From: JASHVB01 sp049522565
GTDB lineage: Bacteria; Pseudomonadota; Alphaproteobacteria; Acetobacterales; Acetobacteraceae
Assembly: GCA_049522565.1 (NCBI GenBank)
Contig: JBEKNT010000145.1
Span: 1 to 14,541 of the forward strand
Length of the DNA: 14,541 nucleotides
Direction of reading: 5' to 3'
Shown here: positions 1 through 6,572 of the stretch, piece after piece
Layout of the letters: every line of letters starts with the position of its first letter
Numbering within the stretch: the first letter of the stretch is position 1
Program-made: the position numbers and the translations under genes
The notes under the pieces: generated by a model
What the model saw: only the letters and a program-made list of their open reading frames with translations
Database searches by the model: none
Told to the model about the DNA's origin: nothing

Positions 1-26
1 GGCGGATATACGAACCCCTCCCCCAA

Positions 27-50
27 CCCCCTCCCACAAGGGGAGGTGGG
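27..50. repeat. C/G-rich hairpin at the window's left edge
   Basis: CCTCCC at 30-35 can pair with GGGAGG at 41-46 around a five-base loop, inside a run of C-rich then G-rich sequence, just beyond the stop codon of pxpC (minus strand). It may act as a transcription end for the pxp operon, although no T-tract is visible. C/G-rich elements of this look are often scattered as intergenic repeats in GC-rich alphaproteobacteria; whether this one is repeated cannot be seen from one window. Confidence 0.4.
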
Positions 51-73
51 TCTGCCACACCGGACGAAACAAT

Positions 74-1054
74 CTACCCGCGTAGCCAGAATGGCCGCGC
101 CGATGGTTCGGCGATCTCCTGCACCATCCGCCCGGGTTCGGCGACCGTCGCGCGGTGGGCCCGATAAAGCCGCTGCGCCGCATCGATATCGACCGCAGCG
201 AAGCTCACCGGGCTACCCGCCCTGCATTGCGCGAAGCGCGGCAGATCCGCGGTAATGATCGTCGCCAGCTTCGGGAAGCCACCGATCGTCTGACAGTCCA
301 TCAGCAGCACCACCGGCTGCCCCATGCCAGGCACCTGGATGCAGCCGGGTACCAGACCGTCCGACACGACATTGAAGCCGTTCGCATGGGCGATCGGCGG
401 CCCGTCCAGCCAGGTGCCCATCCGGTCGCCGCGATGGCTCACCCGCCAGGGTGTGGCAAGAAACGCCGCGATCGTCTCTGGCGCGAAGAAATCGTCTTGC
501 GGCCCGAGCACGACTCGCATTGGCCCCGAGGCCCGGGGCGGCGCCGTGACGCGCCGTTCCGGCCCGCCCGGTGCCTGCGCAACCCGCAGCGGCAGCACAT
601 CGCCCTCGGCGACGCGCCGCCCGCCCGTGCCACCCAGACCGGACCGCAGATGCGTGGCGCTACTGCCAAGCTGCGGCACCACGTCAAACCCCTGCGCGAC
701 GGCGAGATAGCCCCACACCGCATCTGGCGCGGCCCGGAGCGACAAAAGCTGGCCGTGTCGCAGCGTGTGGCTCTGCCAGGGCGCCAGCGCGACGCCGTCC
801 GCCGAGACCGCGAAACTGCCCCCGGTCACCGCGATGCGGCATGAGTCAGCAGCAATCGCCCAGGTTCCGCCCACATGCGCAAACTCCAGCGCGGCGGTGT
901 CCGGCGGATTGCCGACCAACGCATTCGCCACGGATAGCGCCGGCAGGTCCATCGCCCCCGAAATGGCGACACCGAACCGCCGCCAGCCGCGCCGTCCGGC
1001 ATCCTGGATGGTGACGTGTGGCCCGGGCGCGACGGCGCGCAGTGCGGCGCTCAT
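74..1054 (-). CDS. pxpC: 5-oxoprolinase subunit C (PxpC), biotin-dependent carboxyltransferase-like AHS2 domain
   Basis: The 326-residue product has the AHS2/PxpC layout: an N-terminal APGPHVTIQDAGRRGW motif, then GAMDLPALSVANALVGN, TALEF, and near the C-terminus the conserved GFNVVSDGLVPGCIQVPG and QTIGGFPKLATI stretches. In the family PxpC works with PxpA and PxpB in ATP-dependent cleavage of 5-oxoproline (pyroglutamate) to glutamate in the cytoplasm. The start is fixed by a four-base ATGA overlap with the pxpB stop, which implies translational coupling. The length fits the family (about 300-330). PxpA (LamB/YcsF family) is not in the window, so it may lie beyond the left edge or elsewhere. 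Close paralogues are annotated as allophanate hydrolase subunit 2 or as urea amidolyase-like proteins; the fold call is firm and the substrate is inferred from the family. Confidence 0.9.
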   Translation of the reverse strand: MSAALRAVAPGPHVTIQDAGRRGWRRFGVAISGAMDLPALSVANALVGNPPDTAALEFAHVGGTWAIAADSCRIAVTGGSFAVSADGVALAPWQSHTLRHGQLLSLRAAPDAVWGYLAVAQGFDVVPQLGSSATHLRSGLGGTGGRRVAEGDVLPLRVAQAPGGPERRVTAPPRASGPMRVVLGPQDDFFAPETIAAFLATPWRVSHRGDRMGTWLDGPPIAHANGFNVVSDGLVPGCIQVPGMGQPVVLLMDCQTIGGFPKLATIITADLPRFAQCRAGSPVSFAAVDIDAAQRLYRAHRATVAEPGRMVQEIAEPSARPFWLRG

Positions 1055-1782
1055 GCCGGGGACCGTACGAGCGGTAGCAGCGCGTCGATGCTAAGGGCGG
1101 CGAGGCGGTCGAACGCGGCGGCATCGATGCGGCGGAATCGCAGACGGTCACCGGCGCGGAACAGAAACGGGTCCTGCCGACCCGGATCGAACAGGCGCAA
1201 CGGGGTCTGCCCGAGGACATACCAGGCGCTGGGCACCGGCATCGGCACGATGTTGGCCTGGATGCCGCCGATCATCACGGCACCGGCCGGCACGTGCTGA
1301 AGCGGGGTTTGCCGGCGTGAGATGTGCAGTGCGGCCGGCAACGGACCCAGGTACGGCAGGCCAGGTGCGAAGCCGACCATGTAGACCTGGTACTCCGCCT
1401 CGCTATGGATGGCGATCACCTGCGCTTCGGTCAGTCCGAGACGCTGCGCGACCTCCGGCACGTCGAGGGCATAGGGCGGGTCGTAAACCACCGGCACGCT
1501 CCAGGCCACCGCATCGGCTTGCCGTGTCGGCCGGTCGCACGCCAGCAGCCCGCGCAACGCGGCGACCAGGTGCTGGAAGGAGATTTCCGCCGGCTCGTAG
1601 CAGATCAGCAGGGAGCGATAGCTCGGGGCGGTTTCGATAATGCCGTCGATTTCCGCGGCGGCCAGCGCGATATCGAGCGCGACAACCCGCGCGTTCAGCT
1701 CGGGCGTTATGGCGTCGCCGAACTCGACGGTCAGCGCGGCATCGCCGACCGGCAGGAAGCGCGGATAGCAGGGGATCACCAT
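1051..1782 (-). CDS. pxpB: 5-oxoprolinase subunit B (PxpB), KipI/AHS1 family
   Basis: This 243-residue product begins MVIPCYPRFLPVGDAALTVE, the usual opening of the AHS1/KipI family, and carries the family's YQVYMVGFAPGLPYLG segment, RRQTPLQHVPAGAV, GIQANIVPMPVPSAWYVLGQ, and a C-terminal LFDPGRQDPFLFRAGDRLRF. It partners PxpC in 5-oxoproline hydrolysis. An upstream in-frame ATG at 1872 would overlap the end of the MFS gene and add about 30 arginine-rich residues with no family likeness, so the start at 1782 is preferred. A GAGG sits very close to this ATG and is better spaced for the GTG codon that follows it at 1779, so either could be the real initiator. The gene lies 73 bases downstream of the MFS gene and overlaps pxpC by four bases. 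Confidence 0.9.
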   Translation of the reverse strand: MVIPCYPRFLPVGDAALTVEFGDAITPELNARVVALDIALAAAEIDGIIETAPSYRSLLICYEPAEISFQHLVAALRGLLACDRPTRQADAVAWSVPVVYDPPYALDVPEVAQRLGLTEAQVIAIHSEAEYQVYMVGFAPGLPYLGPLPAALHISRRQTPLQHVPAGAVMIGGIQANIVPMPVPSAWYVLGQTPLRLFDPGRQDPFLFRAGDRLRFRRIDAAAFDRLAALSIDALLPLVRSPA

Positions 1783-1855
1783 ACCTCGCCCGGGACGCGA
1801 GAGACGCAGGGATGCGTCGCGCCGGTAAGGCTGCTGCGGGGCGGCCCGATCGCCC

Positions 1856-3385
1856 TCACCCGCGGCGCCCACGCGCCTTGACCGCTCCCGCCCTCGCGGG
1901 CGAGGTGGACTGGCTGGCCGGTCCCAGGCCGGGCGGGTAGGTCAGCGCCAGCAGCAGCGCCAGCACGGCCAGCGTGCCGGTCAGCAGATAGGCGTGGCGC
2001 ATCGCGGCGGTGGCGGCATCGATCAGGTGGGCCAGGTCGGCGGCGGTGGCGGTCGCCCGCCAGCGCGGATCCATCAGCCGGTCGAGCGCGTCGGCCGCCT
2101 GTTGCGTGCGGCCGCGCAGACTGGCGTTCAGCACCGCCCCGAACACCGCCGCGCCGAGGGATTGGCCGAGGAAACGCAGGAACATGGTGGACGAGGTGGC
2201 CGCCCCGCGCTGCCCCCACGACACCGAGGTCTGCACGGAGACCATGAAGGTGGTGTTGCAGAAGCCCATGCCGCCGCCTATCAGCACAGCGCCGACACCG
2301 GCCCAGACCGGCCCCAGCGCCGGGGTCAGGGCGATCAGCATGGCGGCGCCGGCGATCAGCGCCAGTGCGCCCAGGCTGGCGATACGGCGATACGTCGTGC
2401 GTGGCAGGCACAGCCCGGCGGTGGCGCTGCCAAGCACCCACACGACCGACATCAGCGCCAGGATGACGGCGGACACGTTGGCGCCGCGGGCCATGTTGCC
2501 CTGCACATAGGTCGGCAGGTAGGCGGTGACGCCCATCATCAGCGTGCCGGTGACCAGGCTGCCGACGCTGCTGCTGACGATCACGCGGTTGCGCCAGAGT
2601 TCCAGCGGCAGCATCGGTTCGGCGACGCGCCGCTCATGCAGCACCAGGGCGATGCCGGCCAGCACGACGATGGCGGCGACGCTGGCCCGCATGACGCCGG
2701 ACAGCCCGCCGCTCTGCATCAGCAGCATCAGCATGCCGATTGCCAGCAGCAGCAGCACCGACCCCTGGTAGTCCACGTGATGCCTGCGGGACTGCACCTG
2801 CTCCGGCAGGAACAGCGCGATCATGCCGATCGCCGCGGCACCGATCGGCAGGTTCATCCAGAACACGATCGGCCAGTCGCCGTACTGCACGATGAACGCG
2901 CCGAGCGACGGGCCGATCACCGCGGAGACGCCGAACACGCCGGACAGCATGCCCTGCACGCGGGCGCGCTCGACCGGGGTGTAGATGTCGCCGACGATGG
3001 TGTTGGCGATCGGTTGCACGCCGCCGGCTCCCAGGCCCTGGATGGCACGGAACGCCACAAGCTGGAGCATGGAATGCGCGAAGCCGCACAGCGTGGAACC
3101 GAGCAGAAACAGCAGGGCGCCGGCGAAGAAGATCTTGCGGCGGCCGTAGATGTCGGCGAGGCGGCCGTACACCGGGATGGTCGCCGCCTGGGTCAGCATG
3201 TACGCCGAGAATACCCAGGCGAACAGGCCGAAGCCGCCGAGGCTGGAGGCGATGCTGGGCATCGCGGTGGCGATGATGGTGGCCTCGACCGCCGCCATGA
3301 AACTGGCCGCCATGCAGGCGGCCAGGATCAGCTTCCGGCGAGGCAGCGGAATCGCAGGCGCGATCGTGGCGGTCGCTTCGGCCAT
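1856..3385 (-). CDS. MFS transporter, DHA2 family (EmrB/QacA-like drug exporter)
   Basis: The 509-residue protein is strongly hydrophobic throughout, consistent with the 14 membrane helices of the DHA2 (drug:H+ antiporter 2) family in the inner membrane. Visible motifs are the TM1 motif EATIIATAMPSI (residues 34-45, with Glu where many members have Asp), motif A GRLADIYGRRK (74-84), motif B FRAIQGLGAGG (112-122) and the exporter-specific motif C with GVSAVIGPSLGA (152-163). The C-terminal tail after about residue 485 is Pro/Arg/Ala-rich. The gene follows the methyltransferase by 18 bases and precedes pxpB by 73, suggesting one transcript. No clear Shine-Dalgarno sequence precedes the start. 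The substrate cannot be deduced; the pairing with a methyltransferase could mean export of a methylated compound, but that is only a guess. Confidence 0.93.
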   Translation of the reverse strand: MAEATATIAPAIPLPRRKLILAACMAASFMAAVEATIIATAMPSIASSLGGFGLFAWVFSAYMLTQAATIPVYGRLADIYGRRKIFFAGALLFLLGSTLCGFAHSMLQLVAFRAIQGLGAGGVQPIANTIVGDIYTPVERARVQGMLSGVFGVSAVIGPSLGAFIVQYGDWPIVFWMNLPIGAAAIGMIALFLPEQVQSRRHHVDYQGSVLLLLAIGMLMLLMQSGGLSGVMRASVAAIVVLAGIALVLHERRVAEPMLPLELWRNRVIVSSSVGSLVTGTLMMGVTAYLPTYVQGNMARGANVSAVILALMSVVWVLGSATAGLCLPRTTYRRIASLGALALIAGAAMLIALTPALGPVWAGVGAVLIGGGMGFCNTTFMVSVQTSVSWGQRGAATSSTMFLRFLGQSLGAAVFGAVLNASLRGRTQQAADALDRLMDPRWRATATAADLAHLIDAATAAMRHAYLLTGTLAVLALLLALTYPPGLGPASQSTSPARAGAVKARGRRG

Positions 3386-3403
3386 GCCGGGGAGAATGGC
3401 AGC

Positions 3404-4069
3404 CTAGGCGCGGAGGGCAACGACCAGATCGTCGGTCATGTTGGACTCAGGATGCAAATCGGTGCACGCCTCGACGATAGTCAGCCCGGCCAGCACGTCG
3501 TGCACCCATTCCTCCGCCGTCCACAACTGGCGGAAGATGTCGTCGCGATCGAACAGGACACGGTTCTTCGGGCTGTCGAACGGAATATCGAACACGACGG
3601 TCGGGGCGACGGCCAACTGGGCGCGCAGCGCCGCGCGGATGCTCTCAGCCGAGTCGAGATGCTCCATCACGCCGCCATGCGTGATGGCCTGGAAGGTCCG
3701 GTGCGGCGCGACGGCATCGAGGCCGAACATGTCGCCCACCTGGAACACGGCGCCGCATTCCGGGGCGACCGCCTCTGCGTTGGTCTGGGCCTGCCGCACG
3801 ATCTTCGGGTCGAGATCGATGCCGAGCACCCGGTAGCCGAGGGTGGCCGAGCCCAGCGCGTGCCGACCGGGCCCGCACCCCAGTTCAAGTACGTCGCTGC
3901 CATGCGGCACCAGCCGCGACAACATGCCGAAGAAGACGGCGTTGCGGGCGACCCAGCGCTCGACGATATCCCGCGTCAATTGCCAGACACCGCGCTGCTG
4001 GAACACCTCGATCCACAGGTCACCGGCGGCGGCGGACTCTCTGCTCGTGAGCGAGAGCATTCCGTCCAT
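3404..4069 (-). CDS. class I SAM-dependent methyltransferase
   Basis: The 221-residue protein has the class I Rossmann methyltransferase signature: motif I VLELGCGPGRH at residues 60-70, an acidic residue ending strand 2 (GIDLDP, 83-88) for the SAM ribose, and a motif II-like VGDMFGLDA (111-119). It then has GGVMEHLDS, the usual post-motif II position. The acceptor substrate is unknown. The start at 4069 is chosen because AAGGAA lies seven bases upstream; a longer form starting at 4147 would reach back into AT-rich promoter-like sequence. A second in-frame ATG at 4060 is possible. It is the first gene of the minus-strand run that continues with the MFS exporter and pxpBC. Confidence 0.87.
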   Translation of the reverse strand: MDGMLSLTSRESAAAGDLWIEVFQQRGVWQLTRDIVERWVARNAVFFGMLSRLVPHGSDVLELGCGPGRHALGSATLGYRVLGIDLDPKIVRQAQTNAEAVAPECGAVFQVGDMFGLDAVAPHRTFQAITHGGVMEHLDSAESIRAALRAQLAVAPTVVFDIPFDSPKNRVLFDRDDIFRQLWTAEEWVHDVLAGLTIVEACTDLHPESNMTDDLVVALRA

Positions 4070-4365
4070 GGAAGGTTTCCTTTTCGTGCAGATTAGGTAA
4101 TCGCCGTTTCGGGCGGTCGATTGCTTCCACCACGATAGGGAAATCACGCAATTGTACGTTATTCAAATGTTAGATGGACGCTAAATAACCGTATGTCGTT
4201 AAGGAGTCGTAAATAATCCCGCCGCTGCCAGCGCGAATTCACGGTCAGCACCGCTACCAACGCCAGCACCGCACCTGGGCGAGACGGCGCGGCTGATCTG
4301 CGACTATCATGGGAAACCGGGCGGCTGGATGCTGGCCGCCGCCCCGGAAACCGGACGAGGAAGCC
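4070..4365. promoter_or_regulatory. AT-rich intergenic region with probable promoter for the minus-strand operon
   Basis: This stretch separates the methyltransferase (leftward) from the higBA remnant (rightward). From about 4137 to 4216 the composition falls sharply to AT-rich within otherwise GC-rich DNA, as expected for promoters. TAAATAA occurs twice (4182-4188 and 4210-4216), and GTCGTTAA is followed 11 bases later by GTCGTAAA (4196-4214), so a regulator-binding site is possible. Several weak -35/-10-like pairs can be drawn on the minus strand and none is clearly best. The part from 4220 to 4365 returns to high GC and shows no recognisable gene. Confidence 0.5.
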
Positions 4366-4551
4366 ATGCTTTGGTTCAAGCTAGGTGCCTTGTGGGCTCT
4401 CACGGTCGCTGGGTGGCTGCCGCCGGACGGAGCCGCCCACGCCTTCGAGGGCGAACAGCTCGTCACCGTGGCACCCAATTGGACAGGGTGGACGCCGCGA
4501 CCATGCTTGGCGATATCGCCAGATTCCCCCGGCACTATTTCGAGAATCTGA
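4366..4551 (+). CDS. possible short ORF with a signal-peptide-like N-terminus overlapping the higB remnant
   Basis: This 61-residue frame starts MLWFKLGALWALTVAGWL and has a signal peptidase-like AHA motif at about residues 24-26, after an AGGAAG spaced two bases from the ATG. The first 30 residues therefore look like a Sec signal peptide. After about residue 40 it runs, in a different frame, through the sequence encoding the HigB remnant, so the C-terminal part is unlikely to be native. It could be the beginning of a secreted-protein gene joined by deletion to higB, or a chance frame. No homologue is recognised. Confidence 0.25.
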   Translation: MLWFKLGALWALTVAGWLPPDGAAHAFEGEQLVTVAPNWTGWTPRPCLAISPDSPGTISRI

Positions 4552-4664
4552 AAGGCGATCGGGATGACACCTACAGCATCCGGATCTACGACCAGTGGCG
4601 GCTGCGCTTCAAATGGCCAGCTGCCTCGCCGGGTCCGGAAGATGCGACGATCGAGGACTACCAC
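4479..4664 (+). pseudogene. higB: HigB-type (RelE superfamily) toxin remnant, N-terminus missing and stop codon lost
   Basis: The frame reads LDRVDAATMLGDI, then ENLKGDRDDTYSIRIYDQWR and a closing GPEDATIEDYH, matching the C-terminal two thirds of HigB-type mRNA interferases (typically LDAA, LKGDR-x-x-x-YSIRIND-x-WR, and a final DYH). The first 30 or so residues expected for a roughly 92-residue toxin are absent: the frame upstream is arginine-rich and unlike the family. At 4665-4667 the codon after DYH is TGG, where homologues usually stop, so the frame runs on through the higA start region to 4877. Both lesions argue against a normal functional toxin. The gene lies immediately upstream of higA, the usual toxin-first order of this family. 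Confidence 0.75.
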
Positions 4665-4675
4665 TGGGGCGGATC

Positions 4676-5029
4676 ATGGCGCGCACGGCTATCCATCCCG
4701 GCGAACACCTGGCCGAGGCAATCGAGGTCTCCGGCATCACCGCCGCCCAACTGGCGCGTGACATCGAGGTGCCGCCCAACCGCATTACCGGCATTCTGCA
4801 TGGCACGCGCGGCATTACCGCCGATACCGCCCTGCGGCTGGGCCGCTACTTCGATATCAGCGCGGCGTTCTGGATGAACCTACAGCAGATCTATAACCTG
4901 CGGCGGGCCGAGCAGGAGATCGGCGATGGGTTGTCGCGGATTCCGACGCGGCGCGGGGATCGCAGCGGGACTGCGGGACGGCGGCGGACGACGGGCGGGG
5001 GGAAGTCGATTCAGCGCCCTGTCGGGTGA
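4676..5029 (+). CDS. higA: HigA-type antitoxin, XRE-family helix-turn-helix
   Basis: The 117-residue protein starts MARTAIHPGEHLAEAIEVSG, the standard HigA opening, then has an XRE helix-turn-helix ITAAQLARDIEVPPNRITGI at about residues 21-40 and the family's GRYFDISAAFWMNLQQIYNL (58-77). HigA proteins bind and inhibit HigB and repress their own operon. The start follows a GGGGCGGA purine-rich stretch and sits 11 bases beyond the HigB DYH codons. The domain ends near residue 95 (IPTR); the remaining 20 or so residues are Gly/Arg/Thr-rich and look like a run-on extension after loss of the usual stop. The antitoxin appears intact while its toxin partner is broken. Confidence 0.88.
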   Translation: MARTAIHPGEHLAEAIEVSGITAAQLARDIEVPPNRITGILHGTRGITADTALRLGRYFDISAAFWMNLQQIYNLRRAEQEIGDGLSRIPTRRGDRSGTAGRRRTTGGGKSIQRPVG

Positions 5030-5066
5030 CGGACATGCCAGGGTCTGAAGGCAATCGAGGCGAACG

Positions 5067-5306
5067 ATGGCGACGAAAAAGCGTGGCATCCTGACGGCGG
5101 CGCCGCAGTGGTGGAAGCACCTGCGCTGGTGCAAACGCCAGTTCTGGAAGCAGGAGCGTCGAAATGCGCGGGCGGAAACGAGGGCCGGCGTGACGGGACA
5201 CCCACGCCGCTGGTCAGCCTTGCGAGTCGTCGTTGGATGCCGGCGCACTTCTTCCCAGCAGACGCGCGACGGCGTCACGCAACGTTGGGTCATGCTGATC
5301 GAGTAA
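5067..5306 (+). CDS. small basic Trp-rich protein of unknown function
   Basis: The 79-residue product begins MATKKRGILTAAPQWWKHLR and continues with WCKRQFWKQERRNARAE, giving four tryptophans and a strongly positive charge in the first 40 residues. GAGG lies seven bases upstream of the ATG, and third codon positions are G/C-biased over the first 40 codons, both of which favour real coding. From about residue 42 the sequence loses this character and overlaps, on the opposite strand, the end of the PIN toxin gene at 5214, so the original protein may have been shorter and the tail may be read-through. It lies 37 bases downstream of higA on the same strand. I do not recognise a function; a nucleic-acid-binding or membrane-surface role would fit the charge but is speculation. 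Confidence 0.45.
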   Translation: MATKKRGILTAAPQWWKHLRWCKRQFWKQERRNARAETRAGVTGHPRRWSALRVVVGCRRTSSQQTRDGVTQRWVMLIE

Positions 5307-5837
5307 CTCTCGGCGCGACGGGGTCCGCCCTGCGGCAACAACAGCGTCGTAAACCGCATCGGCCGAGTTGAGTTGATTCGTCCGATCCTTTTCAGTTCGC
5401 GCAGGAAGTCGCGCATCGTGATGATGATTACGCGTGGCGATTCCTCGCGCGCAATGCGCAGGCCGGTGACCTTCCGGTCCTCGCTGAGCAGTACTGCGCG
5501 TTCGTCGGGTTCCAGATGGATGCGATGGCGGGCGTATTCGATTGCCGCGCGTTCGCCCAGATCGAGTTCGCGCTCGGTCAGGCCGGCCTCGTAGTCGCGG
5601 GCGAAGGCGGTAAAGGCGTTGGTCGGGGCGATATGCACACGGCCGAGATTGGCGTTCACCCACTCGACGATGGTGCCGGCACCGAGGCGCGCAACGTCGC
5701 GCGTGGCCTCGAAGAAGACGGCGTCGGGGATGATCACGGGACCGTTGACGTAGAGCAGGTAATCGAGGCTGGCGGCGGCGGCCAGAGTGACCAACGGACC
5801 GGCATCGACGATCAGCAGTTTCGCGGTTAGGCGGCAT
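5214..5837 (-). pseudogene. PIN-domain toxin gene broken by two frameshifts
   Basis: Between about 5821 and 5375 one frame reads KLLIVDAGPLVTLA, IIPDAVFFEAT, DLGERAAIEYA and AVLLSEDRKV, giving the spaced acidic residues (D, E, E, D) expected of a PIN-domain ribonuclease. That frame has no ATG, GTG or TTG before the essential first Asp; the nearest is a TTG at 5794, downstream of it. An ATG at 5837, overlapping the end of the antitoxin gene, is one base out of phase. At the other end the PIN frame leaves coding-like sequence at a tandem GAGTT-GAGTT (5365-5374, plus strand), and the family-like C-terminus NSADAVYDAVVAAGR to LLGRSAPASNDDSQG continues in the frame of the 5837 ATG, stopping at 5214. 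Removing one base near 5827 and one five-base copy restores a protein of about 205 residues. As it stands, the continuous 207-residue frame from 5837 encodes arginine-rich nonsense in its middle. Confidence 0.75.
5365..5374. repeat. five-base tandem duplication causing a frameshift
   Basis: GAGTT occurs twice in direct succession on the plus strand (AACTC-AACTC on the coding strand). With both copies the PIN toxin frame is lost after ...GRINS; with one copy the reading continues as ...GRINSADAVYDAV. This is the signature of a slippage insertion. Confidence 0.8.
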
Positions 5838-6060
5838 CGCCGCGGCCTGGCGGCTGGCTCAGCCAGCGATGCAGCCAGTCCCGGTCTTCCGGGGTCAGAG
5901 ATGACGGATAACGGGGCATCGGCAGGTGGGCGGCGCGCAAGGCCAGGATCAGGTCGGCGACGGACACTTGCCGGCCCAGGCGGGCCGCGATCTCCTGGCG
6001 GCCGAGTTCGCCTCGGCTGTAGGCTTCGATCAGGGGGCGGTCGATGGTGATCTGGTCCAT
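5827..6060 (-). CDS. putative antitoxin partner of the PIN toxin
   Basis: The 77-residue protein starts MDQITIDRPLIEAYSRGELG, followed by RQEIAARLGRQVSVADLILA and a LPMPRYPSS motif. From memory this resembles the small antitoxin-like proteins that precede PIN toxins, with a short helical DNA-binding-like segment (RQEIAARLGR, residues 21-30) and a Pro-rich linker; no family is named with certainty. It is read first, directly before the PIN gene, with its stop codon 11 bases inside the presumed toxin ATG region, the usual antitoxin-toxin order and coupling. A longer frame reaching 6288 exists but its first 76 residues are arginine/proline-rich and lack likeness to this family. The Shine-Dalgarno sequence before 6060 is weak. 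The gene itself appears intact. Confidence 0.62.
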   Translation of the reverse strand: MDQITIDRPLIEAYSRGELGRQEIAARLGRQVSVADLILALRAAHLPMPRYPSSLTPEDRDWLHRWLSQPPGRGDAA

Positions 6061-6239
6061 AGGGACTAGACTATCAGGTTGTGGGTGGGTTGGCGACGAT
6101 CGAGGCGGATCGCGTCGACGGCGGAAGATCGCCTCCGCGTGCGGTGGCACGCGCGGCGCATCGACCGACGATGAGACGGTAGGGCGGATTGAAGACCCAT
6201 TAAGGCCCTGTTCACATCTCAGGCCTATGCGGGCCCGCC
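6061..6239. other. intergenic region between the antitoxin gene and the RusA-like fragment
   Basis: The two flanking genes diverge, so promoters for both would lie here. It is GC-rich with a slightly more AT-rich segment around 6195-6225. No convincing operator, repeat or RNA gene is seen. Confidence 0.35.
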
Positions 6240-6506
6240 ATGCCCCGCAGACCCGGCCGACCAAGCCAGCCAGATCACCGGCGACCACCCGAATTCGAAT
6301 TCTGCGTCCACGATGAGCCCGCTTCCGCGCAGGCGCGCAGTCGGGTGCGGCTTGCAGCGTGGCGGCAGCAGGTCAGGCAGGCGGCCGCGGCAGCCTGGCC
6401 CAAGGGCCGCGCCCCGATCGAGGTGGCGGTCGAACTGCGGACCATGCATTATGGTGAGCGGCACTTCATCGACATGGACAACCTGGTCAAGCCGGTTCAG
6501 GACGCC
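6240..6506 (+). pseudogene. RusA-like Holliday junction resolvase fragment, C-terminus missing
   Basis: From 6291 the frame reads EFEFCVHDEPASAQARSRVR, then a WPKGRAPIEVAVELR segment and, at 6471-6506, DMDNLVKPVQDA, the DxDN-x-x-KP-x-x-DA signature of RusA-family endonucleases. In E. coli RusA two of the three catalytic aspartates lie in this motif and the third in a DDxQ motif some 20 residues later. Here the likeness stops at 6506 and no DDxQ follows in any plus frame, so the nuclease should be inactive. No stop terminates it: the frame continues open antisense to nrdA. The only upstream start is the ATG at 6240, with no visible Shine-Dalgarno sequence and a Pro/Arg-rich lead-in, so the start is uncertain. 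Standalone RusA-like proteins of this type occur near toxin-antitoxin genes, as here. Confidence 0.6.
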
Positions 6507-6572
6507 TCCATAGAGACGCTCATGATCATCGCGCCCGAGCCGCCAGCGATCGGCAGCATCGGTCGGACTGCC

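Noticed and set aside
1994..4096. 700-codon open frame on the plus strand antisense to the MFS and methyltransferase genes
   Set aside because: Its product is a His/Gln/Arg/Gly-rich string with no domain pattern, as expected from the complement of GC-rich genes; the minus-strand genes have clear families.
4254..4664. 136-codon minus-strand frame across the higB remnant
   Set aside because: The opposite strand encodes the recognisable HigB segment, and this frame has no motif; it is a shadow.
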